Origin: CAVRQM01 sp963838805
Lineage (GTDB): Bacteria; Pseudomonadota; Alphaproteobacteria; Acetobacterales; Acetobacteraceae
Reading direction: 5' to 3'
Length of the DNA: 64,000 nt
NCBI GenBank assembly: GCA_963838805.1
Contig: CAWISK010000003.1
Coordinates: forward strand, 1-64,000
In this document: positions 48,768-56,805 of the stretch, piece after piece
Numbering within the stretch: position 1 is the first letter of the stretch
How the letters are laid out: every line of letters begins with the position of its first letter
Position numbers and translations under genes: made by a program
Notes under the pieces: generated by a model
What the model was told of the DNA's origin: nothing
What the model saw: the letters and a program-made list of their open reading frames with translations, nothing else
The model's database searches: none

Positions 48768-49580
48768 TCAATGCGTCGGATGCACGACCGGGAAATCCGC
48801 TCCGGCGAGCTTGTCGCCCGTGTGCAGGTCCACGTGCCTGAACGGCGGCGAGCCGCGGCCCTTGCGATCGACGAATACGGCGCCGTCGCCCACCCAGCGG
48901 GCTGAGAACACCCGCCGGCGGTTTGGCTGGCCCTGGTTGCCGGTGGCGCCATGCACGGTGCGGAAGTCGAACGCCACCGCGTCGCCGGCTTCCAGCTCCC
49001 ATTGCAGGATCGTGTAGCGATCCCGGTTGCCGTCGATGTCGGGCATCTCGATCGCGTCGTCGCCTTCGTACAGGTCGGTGCCGTCGAATCGCTTCGGCCG
49101 GTGATTGACGCCCCACAGGTGCGATCCGCTGACGCATTGCAGCGACGTCGCCCTGGGCACCGGGTCGAGCGGAATCCAGAAGCTGACGCTATGCGGCCCA
49201 CCTACGCAGTAGTACGGCATGTCCTGGTGCCAGGGCGTCGGAATGGATGAGCCGGGTTCTTTCACCAGCACATGGTCGTGGAAGAATTGCGCCGTGCGCG
49301 ACCGCATCAGGCGGGCCGCGGCCCGGGCCGCCGGGCTGTGCAGGACGAAATCCCGGTATTGGGGAATGCGCCGCCAGTTGCAGAGATCCTGAAAGAAGCG
49401 CGCCGAACCATCCTTGGGGTGGTACGTGCGCTCCAGCGGGCTGGGATCGGCCATGACGGCCTCCGTGCCGACTCGCAACGCCTCGATCCAGGACGCAAAG
49501 AGCCCACGCAGGACGACGGCGCCATCCCTCGCGAAGTCATCAACGGTCGGCTGGTCGATTGGCGTATCAGCCTGTCCCAT
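48768..49580 (-). CDS. phytanoyl-CoA dioxygenase (PhyH) family protein
   Basis: Fe(II)/2-oxoglutarate-dependent oxygenase-fold protein, 270 aa. The metal-binding His-x-Asp is in PTPWHQDMPYY (about residue 118), and the distal His in FDFRTVHGATGN near 213. It is followed by RRRVFSARW, where an Arg can hold 2-oxoglutarate. N-terminal DFARDGAVVLRGLF is typical of the family. ATG 49580 lies inside the hisI 3' end (14-bp overlap), so it is the last gene of sseA-metC-hisI-phyH. The substrate is unknown. Confidence 0.87.
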   Translation of the reverse strand: MGQADTPIDQPTVDDFARDGAVVLRGLFASWIEALRVGTEAVMADPSPLERTYHPKDGSARFFQDLCNWRRIPQYRDFVLHSPAARAAARLMRSRTAQFFHDHVLVKEPGSSIPTPWHQDMPYYCVGGPHSVSFWIPLDPVPRATSLQCVSGSHLWGVNHRPKRFDGTDLYEGDDAIEMPDIDGNRDRYTILQWELEAGDAVAFDFRTVHGATGNQGQPNRRRVFSARWVGDGAVFVDRKGRGSPPFRHVDLHTGDKLAGADFPVVHPTH

Positions 49581-49980
49581 CGTCGGCTCCTCCGGCCGCG
49601 GACAGCATCGCCGCATCAATCGTGGGAGACGCGATCTCCGTCACGGCATTCGCACCCGCCGCACGGAAGAAACAGCTCCGGCGTCCGGTATGGCAGGCAA
49701 CTCCGGTCTGCTCCACCAGCAGCAGCACCGCATCGCCGTCGCAATCCAGCCGCAGCTCGACCAGGCGCTGGATCTGCCCGGATGTCTCGCCCTTGCGCCA
49801 CAGCGCGTTGCGGCTGCGGCTGAAGTAGCAGACCCGGCCGGTCGCGAGCGTCTCGGCGAGTGAGTCCCGGTTCATCCAGGCCAGCATCAGCACCTCGCCG
49901 GAATCATGCTGCTGCGCCACCGCCGGTACCAGCCCGTCGGCGTCGAAGCGCAGCGCGTCGAGAAGGGGTGAGGCAGTCAA
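49567..49980 (-). CDS. hisI: phosphoribosyl-AMP cyclohydrolase
   Basis: Histidine biosynthesis enzyme, 137 aa, opening the purine ring of phosphoribosyl-AMP. Motifs: GEVLMLAWMNRDSLAETL, VCYFSRSRNALWRKGETSG, the metal site LDCDGDAVLLLVEQ, and GVACHTGRRSCFF with the conserved cysteines. Length matches single-domain HisI (no HisE fused). It overlaps metC by 4 bp (ATGA) and phyH by 14 bp. No other his gene is in the window, so it is detached from a his operon. Confidence 0.95.
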   Translation of the reverse strand: MTASPLLDALRFDADGLVPAVAQQHDSGEVLMLAWMNRDSLAETLATGRVCYFSRSRNALWRKGETSGQIQRLVELRLDCDGDAVLLLVEQTGVACHTGRRSCFFRAAGANAVTEIASPTIDAAMLSAAGGADDGTG

Positions 49981-51208
49981 TCGCGATGCTCCGCCAGAAC
50001 CGCGAAGCCGCGCGCCAGATCAGCGGTGAGGTCGGCTACGTCCTCCAGCCCGACATGGATGCGAAGCATCGGGCCGCCGAATTCGCCGGTGCCGCAACTG
50101 CGCGCGATGGCGCCGAAGCTGGGCAGGATCAGGCTCTCATAGCCGCCCCAGGAGGCGCCGATGCCGAACAGCGACAGCGAGTTGACCATCGCATCCACCG
50201 CTTCGGCACTGGTGCCGGGTTGCAGCACGAAGCCGAACAGGCTGCACGCGCCGGAGAAGTCGCGCACCCAGAAACGATGGCCGGGGCAGGAGGGCAGGGC
50301 CGGATGCAGCACGCGCGCGACCTCCGGCCGCTCCGCCAGCCAGTGCGCGACGGCGAGGCCCGACTGCATCTGCCGTTGCAGCCGGATCGCCAGCGTGCGC
50401 GCGCCGCGCAAGGCAAGCCAGCAATCATCGGGGCTCGCGAACTGTCCCAGCTCGATCGCGGCACGTGCGGACATGCTCCCAATCGGCGTCGCTGTTGGTG
50501 ATGACGCCGCCGAGCAGCACGTCCGAATGGCCGCCCACGTACTTCGTCAGCGCCTGGATCGACACATCGACGCCGTGCCGGAACGGCTGGAAGAAATGGA
50601 TGCCCCAGGTGTTGTCCATCAAGACTTTCGCACCGTGCTCGTGTGCCACACGCGCCAGCGCGGGCACGTCCTGCACCTCGAAACTGTGGCTGCCGGGGCT
50701 TTCGAGAAACAGCACCTTCGTCTCCGGCCGCAGCATGGCGGCGAGTCCGGGCGCGTCGATGCACGGGTCGTAATACGTCGTCTGCACGCCGAGCCGGGCG
50801 AGCATGGAATTGCAGAACGATCGGGTCGGGCCATAGCAGTTATCCGGCACCAGGCAGTGGTCGCCCTCGCTCAGGAACGCGAGCAGCGGCGTAGTGATCG
50901 CCGACAGGCCGGAGCCGGTAAGCTGGCAGCGAGTGCCGCCCTCGATCTCGCACACCACATCCTCCAGCGCGTGATGCGTGGGACTGCCATGCGTGCCATA
51001 GACCCAGCGCCTGATCGAGTCGCTTGCCCCCGGCCGCGCGGCGTTCCGCGATGCTCGGATAGAGCACGGTCGAGCCGCGATGCACCGGCGGGTTGACGAA
51101 GCCGAGCGCATGCGTCCCGGCCCGGCCGGCATGGGACAGGCGGGTGGCGAGGTGCTGCTCGTCCGCCTCCTGCGGGAGTGCGCGCGCGGGCGGGTTCACA
51201 TCAGGCAT
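49977..51208 (-). CDS. metC: cystathionine beta-lyase-like PLP enzyme (two frameshifts)
   Basis: Cys/Met-metabolism PLP-dependent enzyme, about 409 aa after correction, most like cystathionine beta-lyase. Pieces in order: TRLSHAGRAGTHALGFVNPP and HRGSTVLYPS (start 51208), then RRWVYGTHGSPTHHALEDVV, TGSGLSAITTPLLAFL, DNTWGIHFFQPFRHGVD and the PLP-lysine loop SIQALTKYVGGHSDVLLG, then ARAAIELGQFASPDDCWLAL and LFGIGASWGGYESLI. Extra bases in a CCCCC run at 51027-51031 and near 50466 explain the shifts; length is two bases over a multiple of three. It starts directly after the sseA stop. Confidence 0.88.
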
Positions 51209-52048
51209 TCAGGTCTCCACCGGGGTATCAGGGCGTCCGCCCCACTCGGCCCACGAGCCATCATAGACGGCCCCTTCGGGCAGCCCGGCCGCGAGCATGG
51301 CGAGCGTTATCACGGTCGCGGTGACGCCGGAACCGCAGCTTGTGACGACCGGGCGTGTGCCGTCCGCACCGCTCGCGGCGAGGCGCGCGCGCAGCGCCTC
51401 CGGCGCCAGCAGCCGGTGTTCTTGTGTCAGCAGCTCGGTGAAGGGCAGGCTGCGCGCGCCGGGGACATGGCCGGACCGCATCCCGGCCCGTGGTTCCGGC
51501 GTGGTCCCCGCGAAGCGGCCCGCGGCGCGGGCGTCCAGCATCAGTTCGCGGCCGGTCGCGAGATTGTCCAGCACATCGCCGATGCCGCGCACGCGGCCCA
51601 TGCGCGGGCTGGGCCGGAAGGTGACCGGCTGCCATGCCGTGGCTTGCCCGCTTTCGAGCCTGCCGCCGGACGCGCGCCAGGCCGGCAGGCCGCCATCCAG
51701 CACCGCCACCCGGCCATGCCCGAAAAGGCGCAGCAGCCACCAGGCGCGCGCCGCCGAGAACAGGCCGCGCTGGTCGTGCACCACCACGTCCTCGTCGCCC
51801 GAGATGCCCAGCGCGCCGGCCAGCTTGGCGAACCGGCCGGCGGTCGGCGCCATGTGCGGCAGCGGCGTTTCCGGGTCGGAAAACGCCTCGATGTCGAAGA
51901 ACCGGGCACCGGGGATGTGACCTGCTGCAAACTGCTCGGCTGCGTCGCGGCCCTCTCCGGGCAGCCAGAGTGTTGCGTCCAGCACGACCAGCCCGGGCTT
52001 GCCGAGACGTTCCGAGAGTTCCGCCGACGAGATCAGAGGCGATGGCAT
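51209..52048 (-). CDS. sseA: 3-mercaptopyruvate sulfurtransferase
   Basis: Two-domain rhodanese-type enzyme, about 279 aa. First domain: LVVLDATLWLPGEGRDAAEQFAAGHIPGARFFDIEAFSDPETPLPH, VVVHDQRGLFSAARAWWLL. Second domain: ELMLDARAAGRFAGTTPEPRAGMRSGHVPGARSLP. The active-site loop VTSCGSGVTATV carries Cys in CGSGVT, the form typical of mercaptopyruvate rather than thiosulfate sulfurtransferases. ATG 52048 gives the normal N-terminus. It is the first gene of a four-gene minus-strand operon with a metC-like gene, which links it to cysteine and transsulfuration metabolism. A palindrome lies about 85 bp upstream. Confidence 0.92.
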   Translation of the reverse strand: MPSPLISSAELSERLGKPGLVVLDATLWLPGEGRDAAEQFAAGHIPGARFFDIEAFSDPETPLPHMAPTAGRFAKLAGALGISGDEDVVVHDQRGLFSAARAWWLLRLFGHGRVAVLDGGLPAWRASGGRLESGQATAWQPVTFRPSPRMGRVRGIGDVLDNLATGRELMLDARAAGRFAGTTPEPRAGMRSGHVPGARSLPFTELLTQEHRLLAPEALRARLAASGADGTRPVVTSCGSGVTATVITLAMLAAGLPEGAVYDGSWAEWGGRPDTPVET

Positions 52049-52132
52049 GGAGGCTGTTCCGGATTGGGCCGCGCAAGAGTAGGGCCGCGCCCGCTCGGCT
52101 GAAAGGGCGACCCCGCGCTGCGAGCGGGACGT

Positions 52133-52175
52133 GTTCGTCTTATTCGCATATCCTGGGATATGCGAATACACGAAC
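52133..52175. promoter_or_regulatory. palindrome between divergent sseA and 52233 gene
   Basis: TATTCGCATATCC (52141-52153) and GGATATGCGAATA (52156-52168) are perfect inverted repeats with a 2-bp centre. GTTCGT (52133-52138) and ACGAAC (52170-52175) extend the symmetry outward with small offsets. The block is much more A+T rich than its surroundings and lies between divergent genes, so an operator for a dimeric regulator is more plausible than a terminator; no T-tract follows. Confidence 0.6.
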
Positions 52176-52232
52176 GCCTCGACCAGCAGAGACCAGCAGC
52201 GGGATTGCCATTGCCCGCGCGCCGGATCGTCC

Positions 52233-52544
52233 ATGCCGTTCTCGATGACGGCCAGCCCGGTCACGGTCGAGGTTCAGGACACCCATCTGTACCCCGGCGC
52301 GCTAGGCCGCGCGTTCGATTTCTGCATTGTTCAACGCGCCCCCGCTTCCCGTCCCTGCATCGTCGTGTTCGCGGATCGGACGGTGGTGCATGGCGTGATC
52401 AACGCGGGCAACGGCGAGGATTTCGTGCTCGATGTCCCGGCGTACGTGACGGCGCGAGGAACGCGGATTCCGGCAAAGTCGTGGCTCGTGGCTCTGACGC
52501 TGTCCGGCGGTGCAGTTGCGATGCGGGTTCGCAAGCGGCTGTGA
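52233..52544 (+). CDS. hypothetical protein
   Basis: About 103 aa, no family recognised. The body VTVEVQDTHLYPGALGRAFDFCIVQRAP, IVVFADRTVVHGVINAGNGEDFVLDVPAYVTARGTRIPAKSW looks like a small, compact beta-rich domain. No signal or membrane segment. I chose ATG 52233; ATG 52245 (MTASPVTV) is also possible and neither has a strong ribosome-binding site. The gene diverges from sseA across the palindrome at 52133-52175. Confidence 0.55.
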   Translation: MPFSMTASPVTVEVQDTHLYPGALGRAFDFCIVQRAPASRPCIVVFADRTVVHGVINAGNGEDFVLDVPAYVTARGTRIPAKSWLVALTLSGGAVAMRVRKRL

Positions 52545-52738
52545 GCACTGCCCCGGGCTTCGATACGCGCGGCATGGGAGCGTCGAGCCTGACACGACAT
52601 GGTGCCGGAAGTGAGAAGAAGCCCGGCGCAGCAGAGCTGGAACCGGAACCGGCGGCATCCGCCTCTCGCGCGGCACCGGCCGCTGGCCCCGATCCCATTT
52701 GCACCCTAGCATGGTGCTGCGGTTCAGGAGGGGACGGA

Positions 52739-53524
52739 ATGGTTGCGGGTGCGACGAGTGCCGTGCCGGTCGATCTGTCGGGCAGGCGGGTGGCGATCTC
52801 TGCCGCGGCGGGCGGCATCGGGCGGGTGATGGCGGACAGTTTTCGCGAACGGGGGGCGAAGGTGTTCGTCTCCGATATCGACGCGGCCGTGCTGTCCGCC
52901 TGCGGGCATGACGGAATGGTTGCCGATGCGGGCGACGCGGATGCGATGGCCGGGTTCGTCGATGCCGCGGTGGCGCGCCTCGGCGGGCTCGATGTGCTGG
53001 TAAACAACGCCGGCATCGCCGGACCCACGGCACGGGTCGAGGACATCGTGCCCGAGGAGCTGGATGCCACGCTGCGCATCGACCTCGCCGCCATGTTCCA
53101 CTGCGCCCGCCGTGCGGTGCCGGCGCTGCGCGAGGCGGGGGGCGGCTGCATCATCAATTTGAGCAGTGCCGCGGGCCGGTTCGGCTTCGCCCGGCGCAGC
53201 CCGTACGCGGCGGCGAAATGGGGCGTGGTCGGGTTCACGAAATCGCTCGCCATCGAACTCGGTGCGGACGGCATTCGCGTCAACTGCATCCTTCCGGGTC
53301 TGGTCGAGGGGCCACGTATCCGCGCGGTCCTCGCGGCCAAGGCGCAGTCGCTCGGCGTCTCGGTGAGCGAGCAGACGGAGCGGGCGCTCGGCACCACCAG
53401 CCTGCATTGCTTCGTCACGCAGCAGGACATCGCCAACATGGCGCTGTACCTGTGCAGCCCGTTCGGCGCCACGATCAGCGGGCAGGCGCTGGCGGTGGAC
53501 GGAGACATGCAGGTTCTGACCTGA
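52739..53524 (+). CDS. short-chain dehydrogenase/reductase
   Basis: NAD(P)-dependent SDR, 261 aa. The cofactor loop is AAAGGIGRVMADSF, a slightly unusual form of GxxxGxG in which the first Gly is Ala. NNAG lies in LVNNAGIAGP, the catalytic Ser in INLSSAAG, and Tyr/Lys in PYAAAKWGVVGFTKSLAIELG. The C-terminal block ATISGQALAVDGD is standard. ATG 52739 has CAGGAGG upstream. The sequence of region VNCILPGLVEGPRIRAVL suggests a substrate-binding loop of the classical type, but the substrate is unknown. It is followed by a protease gene after 17 bp. Confidence 0.9.
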   Translation: MVAGATSAVPVDLSGRRVAISAAAGGIGRVMADSFRERGAKVFVSDIDAAVLSACGHDGMVADAGDADAMAGFVDAAVARLGGLDVLVNNAGIAGPTARVEDIVPEELDATLRIDLAAMFHCARRAVPALREAGGGCIINLSSAAGRFGFARRSPYAAAKWGVVGFTKSLAIELGADGIRVNCILPGLVEGPRIRAVLAAKAQSLGVSVSEQTERALGTTSLHCFVTQQDIANMALYLCSPFGATISGQALAVDGDMQVLT

Positions 53525-53541
53525 TCCAGCGGGGCACGCTG

Positions 53542-54213
53542 ATGGCGGCACTGCTGCTCCCCGGCCTGGGGGCGCAGGAGCAGCGCGGCCGCATCGACGC
53601 GGCGAAGCTGCCCTGGTCGGCGGTGGTGCGCGTGCAGGTTCCCGGCGTGTCGGTCTGCACCGGCTTTGCCGTGGGGCCGAAGTCGATCGTGACGGCGGCG
53701 CATTGTCTCTACGGCCGCCGGCTCGGGCATATGATGCCGGCCGAGTCGGTGCATGTCCTGTCCGGCTATGCCGGCGGCAATTTCGCGCGGCACGTCATCG
53801 CCGTATCGTACCGCGTAGCGCCGGGCTTCCTGGCTGGCGGCGAAAATCGTGTGCAGGGCGGCGACGTGGCCGTGCTGACGCTCGCAACAGCCGTCACCGA
53901 TACGGTCCTCGTGCCGGTCGCGGCGGAGTCCGGCCAACCGGCGATGCTGGGTGGCTACAGTCGGGATCGTGCGGAGGTGCTGACGGCCGACCGGGATTGC
54001 CGGGTGCTCGGGTCATTGCACGACGCGGGCGGCTCGCCCCTCATCCTGCATAGCTGCGAGGCGACGTTCGGCACCTCTGGCGCGCCGCTGCTGGTGAGGC
54101 TCGGCAACGGCGCCTGGGAAGCGGGCGGCGTGCAGGTGGGCGCTGCCGAAGGCCGCGTCGGCGGGGTGGCGGTTCCAGCCGCGACCGTGCAAAGTTTGCT
54201 GCGCGCGCGATAA
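53542..54213 (+). CDS. trypsin-like serine protease
   Basis: S1-family protease, about 223 aa, with a complete triad: His in GPKSIVTAAHCLYG, Asp in VQGGDVAVLTLA, Ser in CEATFGTSGAPLL (GTSGAP in place of GDSGGP). Two cysteines beside the His (VCTGF...AAHC) could form the usual disulfide. The N-terminus MAALLLPGLGAQEQRG is a short, weak signal peptide. Start ATG 53542 is 18 bp after the SDR stop. Unlike the HtrA-like protein at 43006, this one looks active. It may be exported to the periplasm. Confidence 0.82.
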   Translation: MAALLLPGLGAQEQRGRIDAAKLPWSAVVRVQVPGVSVCTGFAVGPKSIVTAAHCLYGRRLGHMMPAESVHVLSGYAGGNFARHVIAVSYRVAPGFLAGGENRVQGGDVAVLTLATAVTDTVLVPVAAESGQPAMLGGYSRDRAEVLTADRDCRVLGSLHDAGGSPLILHSCEATFGTSGAPLLVRLGNGAWEAGGVQVGAAEGRVGGVAVPAATVQSLLRAR

Positions 54214-54223
54214 GGGGGTCGTG

Positions 54224-54838
54224 ATGGATTTCGGGCTGTATGCGGCGTTCATCCTGGCGACCGTGCTGCTGGCGCTGTTTCCCGGTCCGAACATGGCGCT
54301 CATCGTCTCCAACAGCGTCGCCTATGGCACGCGCTGGGGATTGCTGAGCCTGGCCGGGACCAGCACGGCGCTGGCGATCCAGTTGGCGGCGGTCGCGGTC
54401 GGCATGAGCACGCTGCTGGCCACCGCCGGCGAATGGTTCGACGTGCTCCGTTGGATGGGGGCGGCCTATCTGGTGTGGATTGGCGTGCAGACCTGGCGCG
54501 CGCCGCCGCCCGATCTGGCGCCCGTCGCCGTGCGCGGCCGCTCGGTGGGCCGCACTGTCGGGCGCGGCGTGTTCGTCTCGTTGACCAATCCCAAGGTGCT
54601 GCTGTTCTTCGGCGCGTTCTTTCCGCAATTCGTCTCGCCGCACCGGCCGCTCGGCGTGCAACTGCTGGTGCTGTCTGTGACGTTCCTGGTGATCGTCAGC
54701 GCGCTGGACGCGATCTGGGCGACGCTCGCGGGGCGGATGCGCGGCTGGATCGCGCGGCAGGGGCGGTTGCTCAATCGTATCTCTGGTGGAATGCTGGTGG
54801 GCGCCGGTGTCGGGCTGGCCCTGGCGCGAGCCAAATAG
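54224..54838 (+). CDS. LysE-family amino-acid exporter
   Basis: Inner-membrane RhtB/LysE-type exporter, 204 aa, with six hydrophobic segments. The family motif ALFPGPNMALIVSNSVAYGTRWG is at residues 17-40, and FVSLTNPKVLLFFGAFFPQF in the middle is diagnostic. ATG 54224 follows AAGGGGG, with a GTG immediately before it. It is 10 bp after the protease gene and 12 bp before the lipoprotein gene, so they may be cotranscribed. Confidence 0.92.
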   Translation: MDFGLYAAFILATVLLALFPGPNMALIVSNSVAYGTRWGLLSLAGTSTALAIQLAAVAVGMSTLLATAGEWFDVLRWMGAAYLVWIGVQTWRAPPPDLAPVAVRGRSVGRTVGRGVFVSLTNPKVLLFFGAFFPQFVSPHRPLGVQLLVLSVTFLVIVSALDAIWATLAGRMRGWIARQGRLLNRISGGMLVGAGVGLALARAK

Positions 54839-54850
54839 GGAGAGGTGCGG

Positions 54851-55255
54851 ATGCGAAAGAGTGCCGTTGTCGGACTCGTCCTGGCCCTGGGCCTCGCGGC
54901 GTGCGGCCTGTCGCCGGAGGAGCAGCGTGCGGCGGACCAGCAGGGCTGTGTCGGTTACGGCTTCCGGCCGGGCACCGATGCCTTCGCCCATTGCATGATG
55001 GCGACCACGCAGCAGCGCGAGGCCCAGCAGGCGGCGGATCGTCGCGCGCAGGCGGCGCAGGCCGCGCAGGCCGAACGCGACCGGCAGGCACAAGAGGCGC
55101 GCGACGCGACACAGGCGGCACAGCAGCACGCCTCCACCCCGCAGCCGACCATGCCCACGATACCAACTATGCCGACCAGCCCCATGCCGAGCAACATGAT
55201 CTGCACCGGCTCGCAGGCGGCGAATGCCGGCTCGATGAGCTGCCACTCGCCCTGA
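54851..55255 (+). CDS. small lipoprotein with Gln/Ala-rich coil
   Basis: 134 aa. A lipoprotein signal ends in LGLAACG, placing the lipidated Cys near residue 20. Then a short domain with paired cysteines (GCVGYGFRPGTDAFAHCMM) resembles small periplasmic lipoproteins of alphaproteobacteria. An Ala/Gln-rich helix (QQREAQQAADRRAQAAQAAQ) and a Pro/Thr/Met repeat region (PTMPTIPTMPTSPMPS) follow. Function unknown. ATG 54851 has GGGAGAGG upstream. Confidence 0.75.
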   Translation: MRKSAVVGLVLALGLAACGLSPEEQRAADQQGCVGYGFRPGTDAFAHCMMATTQQREAQQAADRRAQAAQAAQAERDRQAQEARDATQAAQQHASTPQPTMPTIPTMPTSPMPSNMICTGSQAANAGSMSCHSP

Positions 55256-55293
55256 ACTCCTGCGGGCTATCGCGGGTCGGCAAGAATATTCCT

Positions 55294-55329
55294 TGACGGG
55301 CATATGCCGATTGTGGCATATGCCCGTCA
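55294..55329. promoter_or_regulatory. perfect palindrome overlapping the arsR start
   Basis: TGACGGGCATATGCC (55294-55308) and its exact complement GGCATATGCCCGTCA (55315-55329) flank a 6-bp centre. A possible -35 (TTGACG, 55293-55298) and a weak -10 (CATATG, 55317-55322, spacing 18) lie inside the arms, and the palindrome ends on the A of the arsR start codon. This fits an autoregulatory operator whose occupation would block the promoter. Confidence 0.75.
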
Positions 55330-55631
55330 TGCCCGCTTTCGCGATCCTCGGCGACCCTGTCCGACGCGACATCCTCGCCTTGCTGCGGCAGGGTGAGCAA
55401 TCTGCGGGGGCATTGGTCGCAGCACTCGGTCTGCCGCAGCCCAGCGTCTCCAAGCACCTGAAGGTGTTGCGCGACGCCGGGCTGGTGCAGGCCCGCGTCG
55501 ATGGACCGCGCCGGCTGTACCGGCTCGATCCGGCGCCGCTGGCGGAGCTGGATGCGTGGCTGGCACCCTATCGCGTGCTGTGGCGGGACAGGCTCGATGC
55601 CCTCGGCGATCACCTTAAAAGGAGCGACTGA
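55329..55631 (+). CDS. ArsR-family transcriptional regulator
   Basis: Winged-helix regulator, 100 aa: AILGDPVRRDILALLRQGEQSAGALV, recognition helix region LPQPSVSKHLKVLRDAGLVQARVDGPRRLYRLDP, and tail WLAPYRVLWRDRLDALGDHL. The metal-binding cysteines of classical ArsR/SmtB proteins are missing, and it belongs to the type that is paired with an SRPBCC protein. ATG 55329 is at the edge of the palindrome and has no ribosome-binding site; ATG 55320 is an alternative. The SRPBCC gene starts 1 bp later. Confidence 0.9.
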   Translation: MPAFAILGDPVRRDILALLRQGEQSAGALVAALGLPQPSVSKHLKVLRDAGLVQARVDGPRRLYRLDPAPLAELDAWLAPYRVLWRDRLDALGDHLKRSD

Positions 55632-55632
55632 C

Positions 55633-56163
55633 ATGCTGGACGTGGACGAACTCGGAACATTCGAGACCCGCGGCGAGGTTGCCGATTTGCGGTTCGAGCG
55701 GCGCTATCCCCGTGCCATCGAGACGGTCTGGGCGGCGCTGACCGACCCCGAGCGCCTCGCGGACTGGATGGGCCCGGCGCTGGTCGAGCCGCGGGCGGGC
55801 GGACGCTACGAGCTGTTCCTGGACCGCGAGCAGCCCATGCGCGGGCGCATCCTGACATGGGAGCCGCCTGTCACGCTGGAACTCAGTTGGCACAATGACG
55901 ATGCCCCCCACTCTGTGGTGCGCTACGCGCTGGCGCGCGATGGGGACGGCACGCGGCTGGTGTTCACGCATCGGGGGATCCGCTTCGTGTCCAGCGCCCT
56001 GATGCTGCCCGGCTGGCATGTCTATCTGGAACTGTTGGACCGCCTGCTCGACGGCGCGCCGCAACTCTTGTCCTGGCAGCGCTGGCGCGACCTGCAAGCT
56101 GTCTATGTGGGCCGTTACGATCTGAGTGGGGCGACGCTCGATCCGGCTTGCCGGAAAGAGTGA
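55633..56163 (+). CDS. SRPBCC/AHSA1-family protein
   Basis: Hydrophobic-pocket START-like domain, about 176 aa: RFERRYPRAIETVWAALTDPERLADWMGPALVEPRAGGRYEL, ILTWEPPVTLELSW, and LPGWHVYLELLDRLLDG. AHSA1 proteins of this size are often operon partners of ArsR-type repressors and are thought to bind small ligands. ATG 55633 has AAGGAG upstream, within the arsR 3' end. The operon ends here. Confidence 0.9.
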   Translation: MLDVDELGTFETRGEVADLRFERRYPRAIETVWAALTDPERLADWMGPALVEPRAGGRYELFLDREQPMRGRILTWEPPVTLELSWHNDDAPHSVVRYALARDGDGTRLVFTHRGIRFVSSALMLPGWHVYLELLDRLLDGAPQLLSWQRWRDLQAVYVGRYDLSGATLDPACRKE

Positions 56164-56188
56164 CGTCCGCCGTGCCGCGCGCGGGAGC

Positions 56189-56746
56189 TTAAGCCGCCGG
56201 GCGTCGCACCCGGTCGGCGAAGGTCTTGCGGAATTTCTGTACCTTCGGCGCGATCACCGCGCGGCAGTAGCCGCTCCAGGGATTGCGAGCGAAATAGTCC
56301 TCGTGTTCCGCCTCGGCCGGATAGAACCGGCCGAACGGCTCGATCGCCGTGACGAGGCGCCCCGGCCAGATGCCCTGCGCCTCGATCTCGGCGCGGACAC
56401 GCTCCGCCGCCGCGCGTTGCGCCTCGTCATGGGTGAAGATGACGCTGCGGTATTGCGGCCCGACATCGTTGCCCTGCCGGTCCGGCGTGGTCGGGTCGTG
56501 GATGGTGAAGAACACGCGCAGCAGATCTTCGTAGGACAGTTCGGCCGGATCGAAAGTGACCTGCACGACCTCGGCATGGCCGGTCGCGCCGGTGCAGACC
56601 TGCTTGTAGGTGGGGTTTTCCACATGACCGCCGGCGTAGCCGGAGACGACGCTTCGCACGCCGCGCAGATCCCTGAAGACGGCTTCGGTGCACCAGAAGC
56701 AGCCGCCGCCCAACGTCGCGGTTCGTGTCGCAGCCTGTGTGTCCAT
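56189..56746 (-). CDS. msrA: peptide methionine-S-sulfoxide reductase
   Basis: MsrA, about 185 aa, repairing methionine-S-sulfoxide in proteins. Active-site block TLGGGCFWCTEAVFRDLRGV has the catalytic Cys in GCFWC; other conserved stretches are SGYAGGHVENPTYKQVCTG, THDPTTP-like FTIHDPTTPDRQGNDVGPQYRS and the C-terminal YCRAVIAPKVQKFRK. ATG 56746 follows GGAGGA. No signal peptide, so cytoplasmic. It converges on the SRPBCC gene. Confidence 0.95.
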   Translation of the reverse strand: MDTQAATRTATLGGGCFWCTEAVFRDLRGVRSVVSGYAGGHVENPTYKQVCTGATGHAEVVQVTFDPAELSYEDLLRVFFTIHDPTTPDRQGNDVGPQYRSVIFTHDEAQRAAAERVRAEIEAQGIWPGRLVTAIEPFGRFYPAEAEHEDYFARNPWSGYCRAVIAPKVQKFRKTFADRVRRPAA

Positions 56747-56805
56747 GTCATCCTCCGTCTGGGGTGAGATTGGCGTGGAGGCCAAACTTGTCACCTCGGC
56801 CGCAT

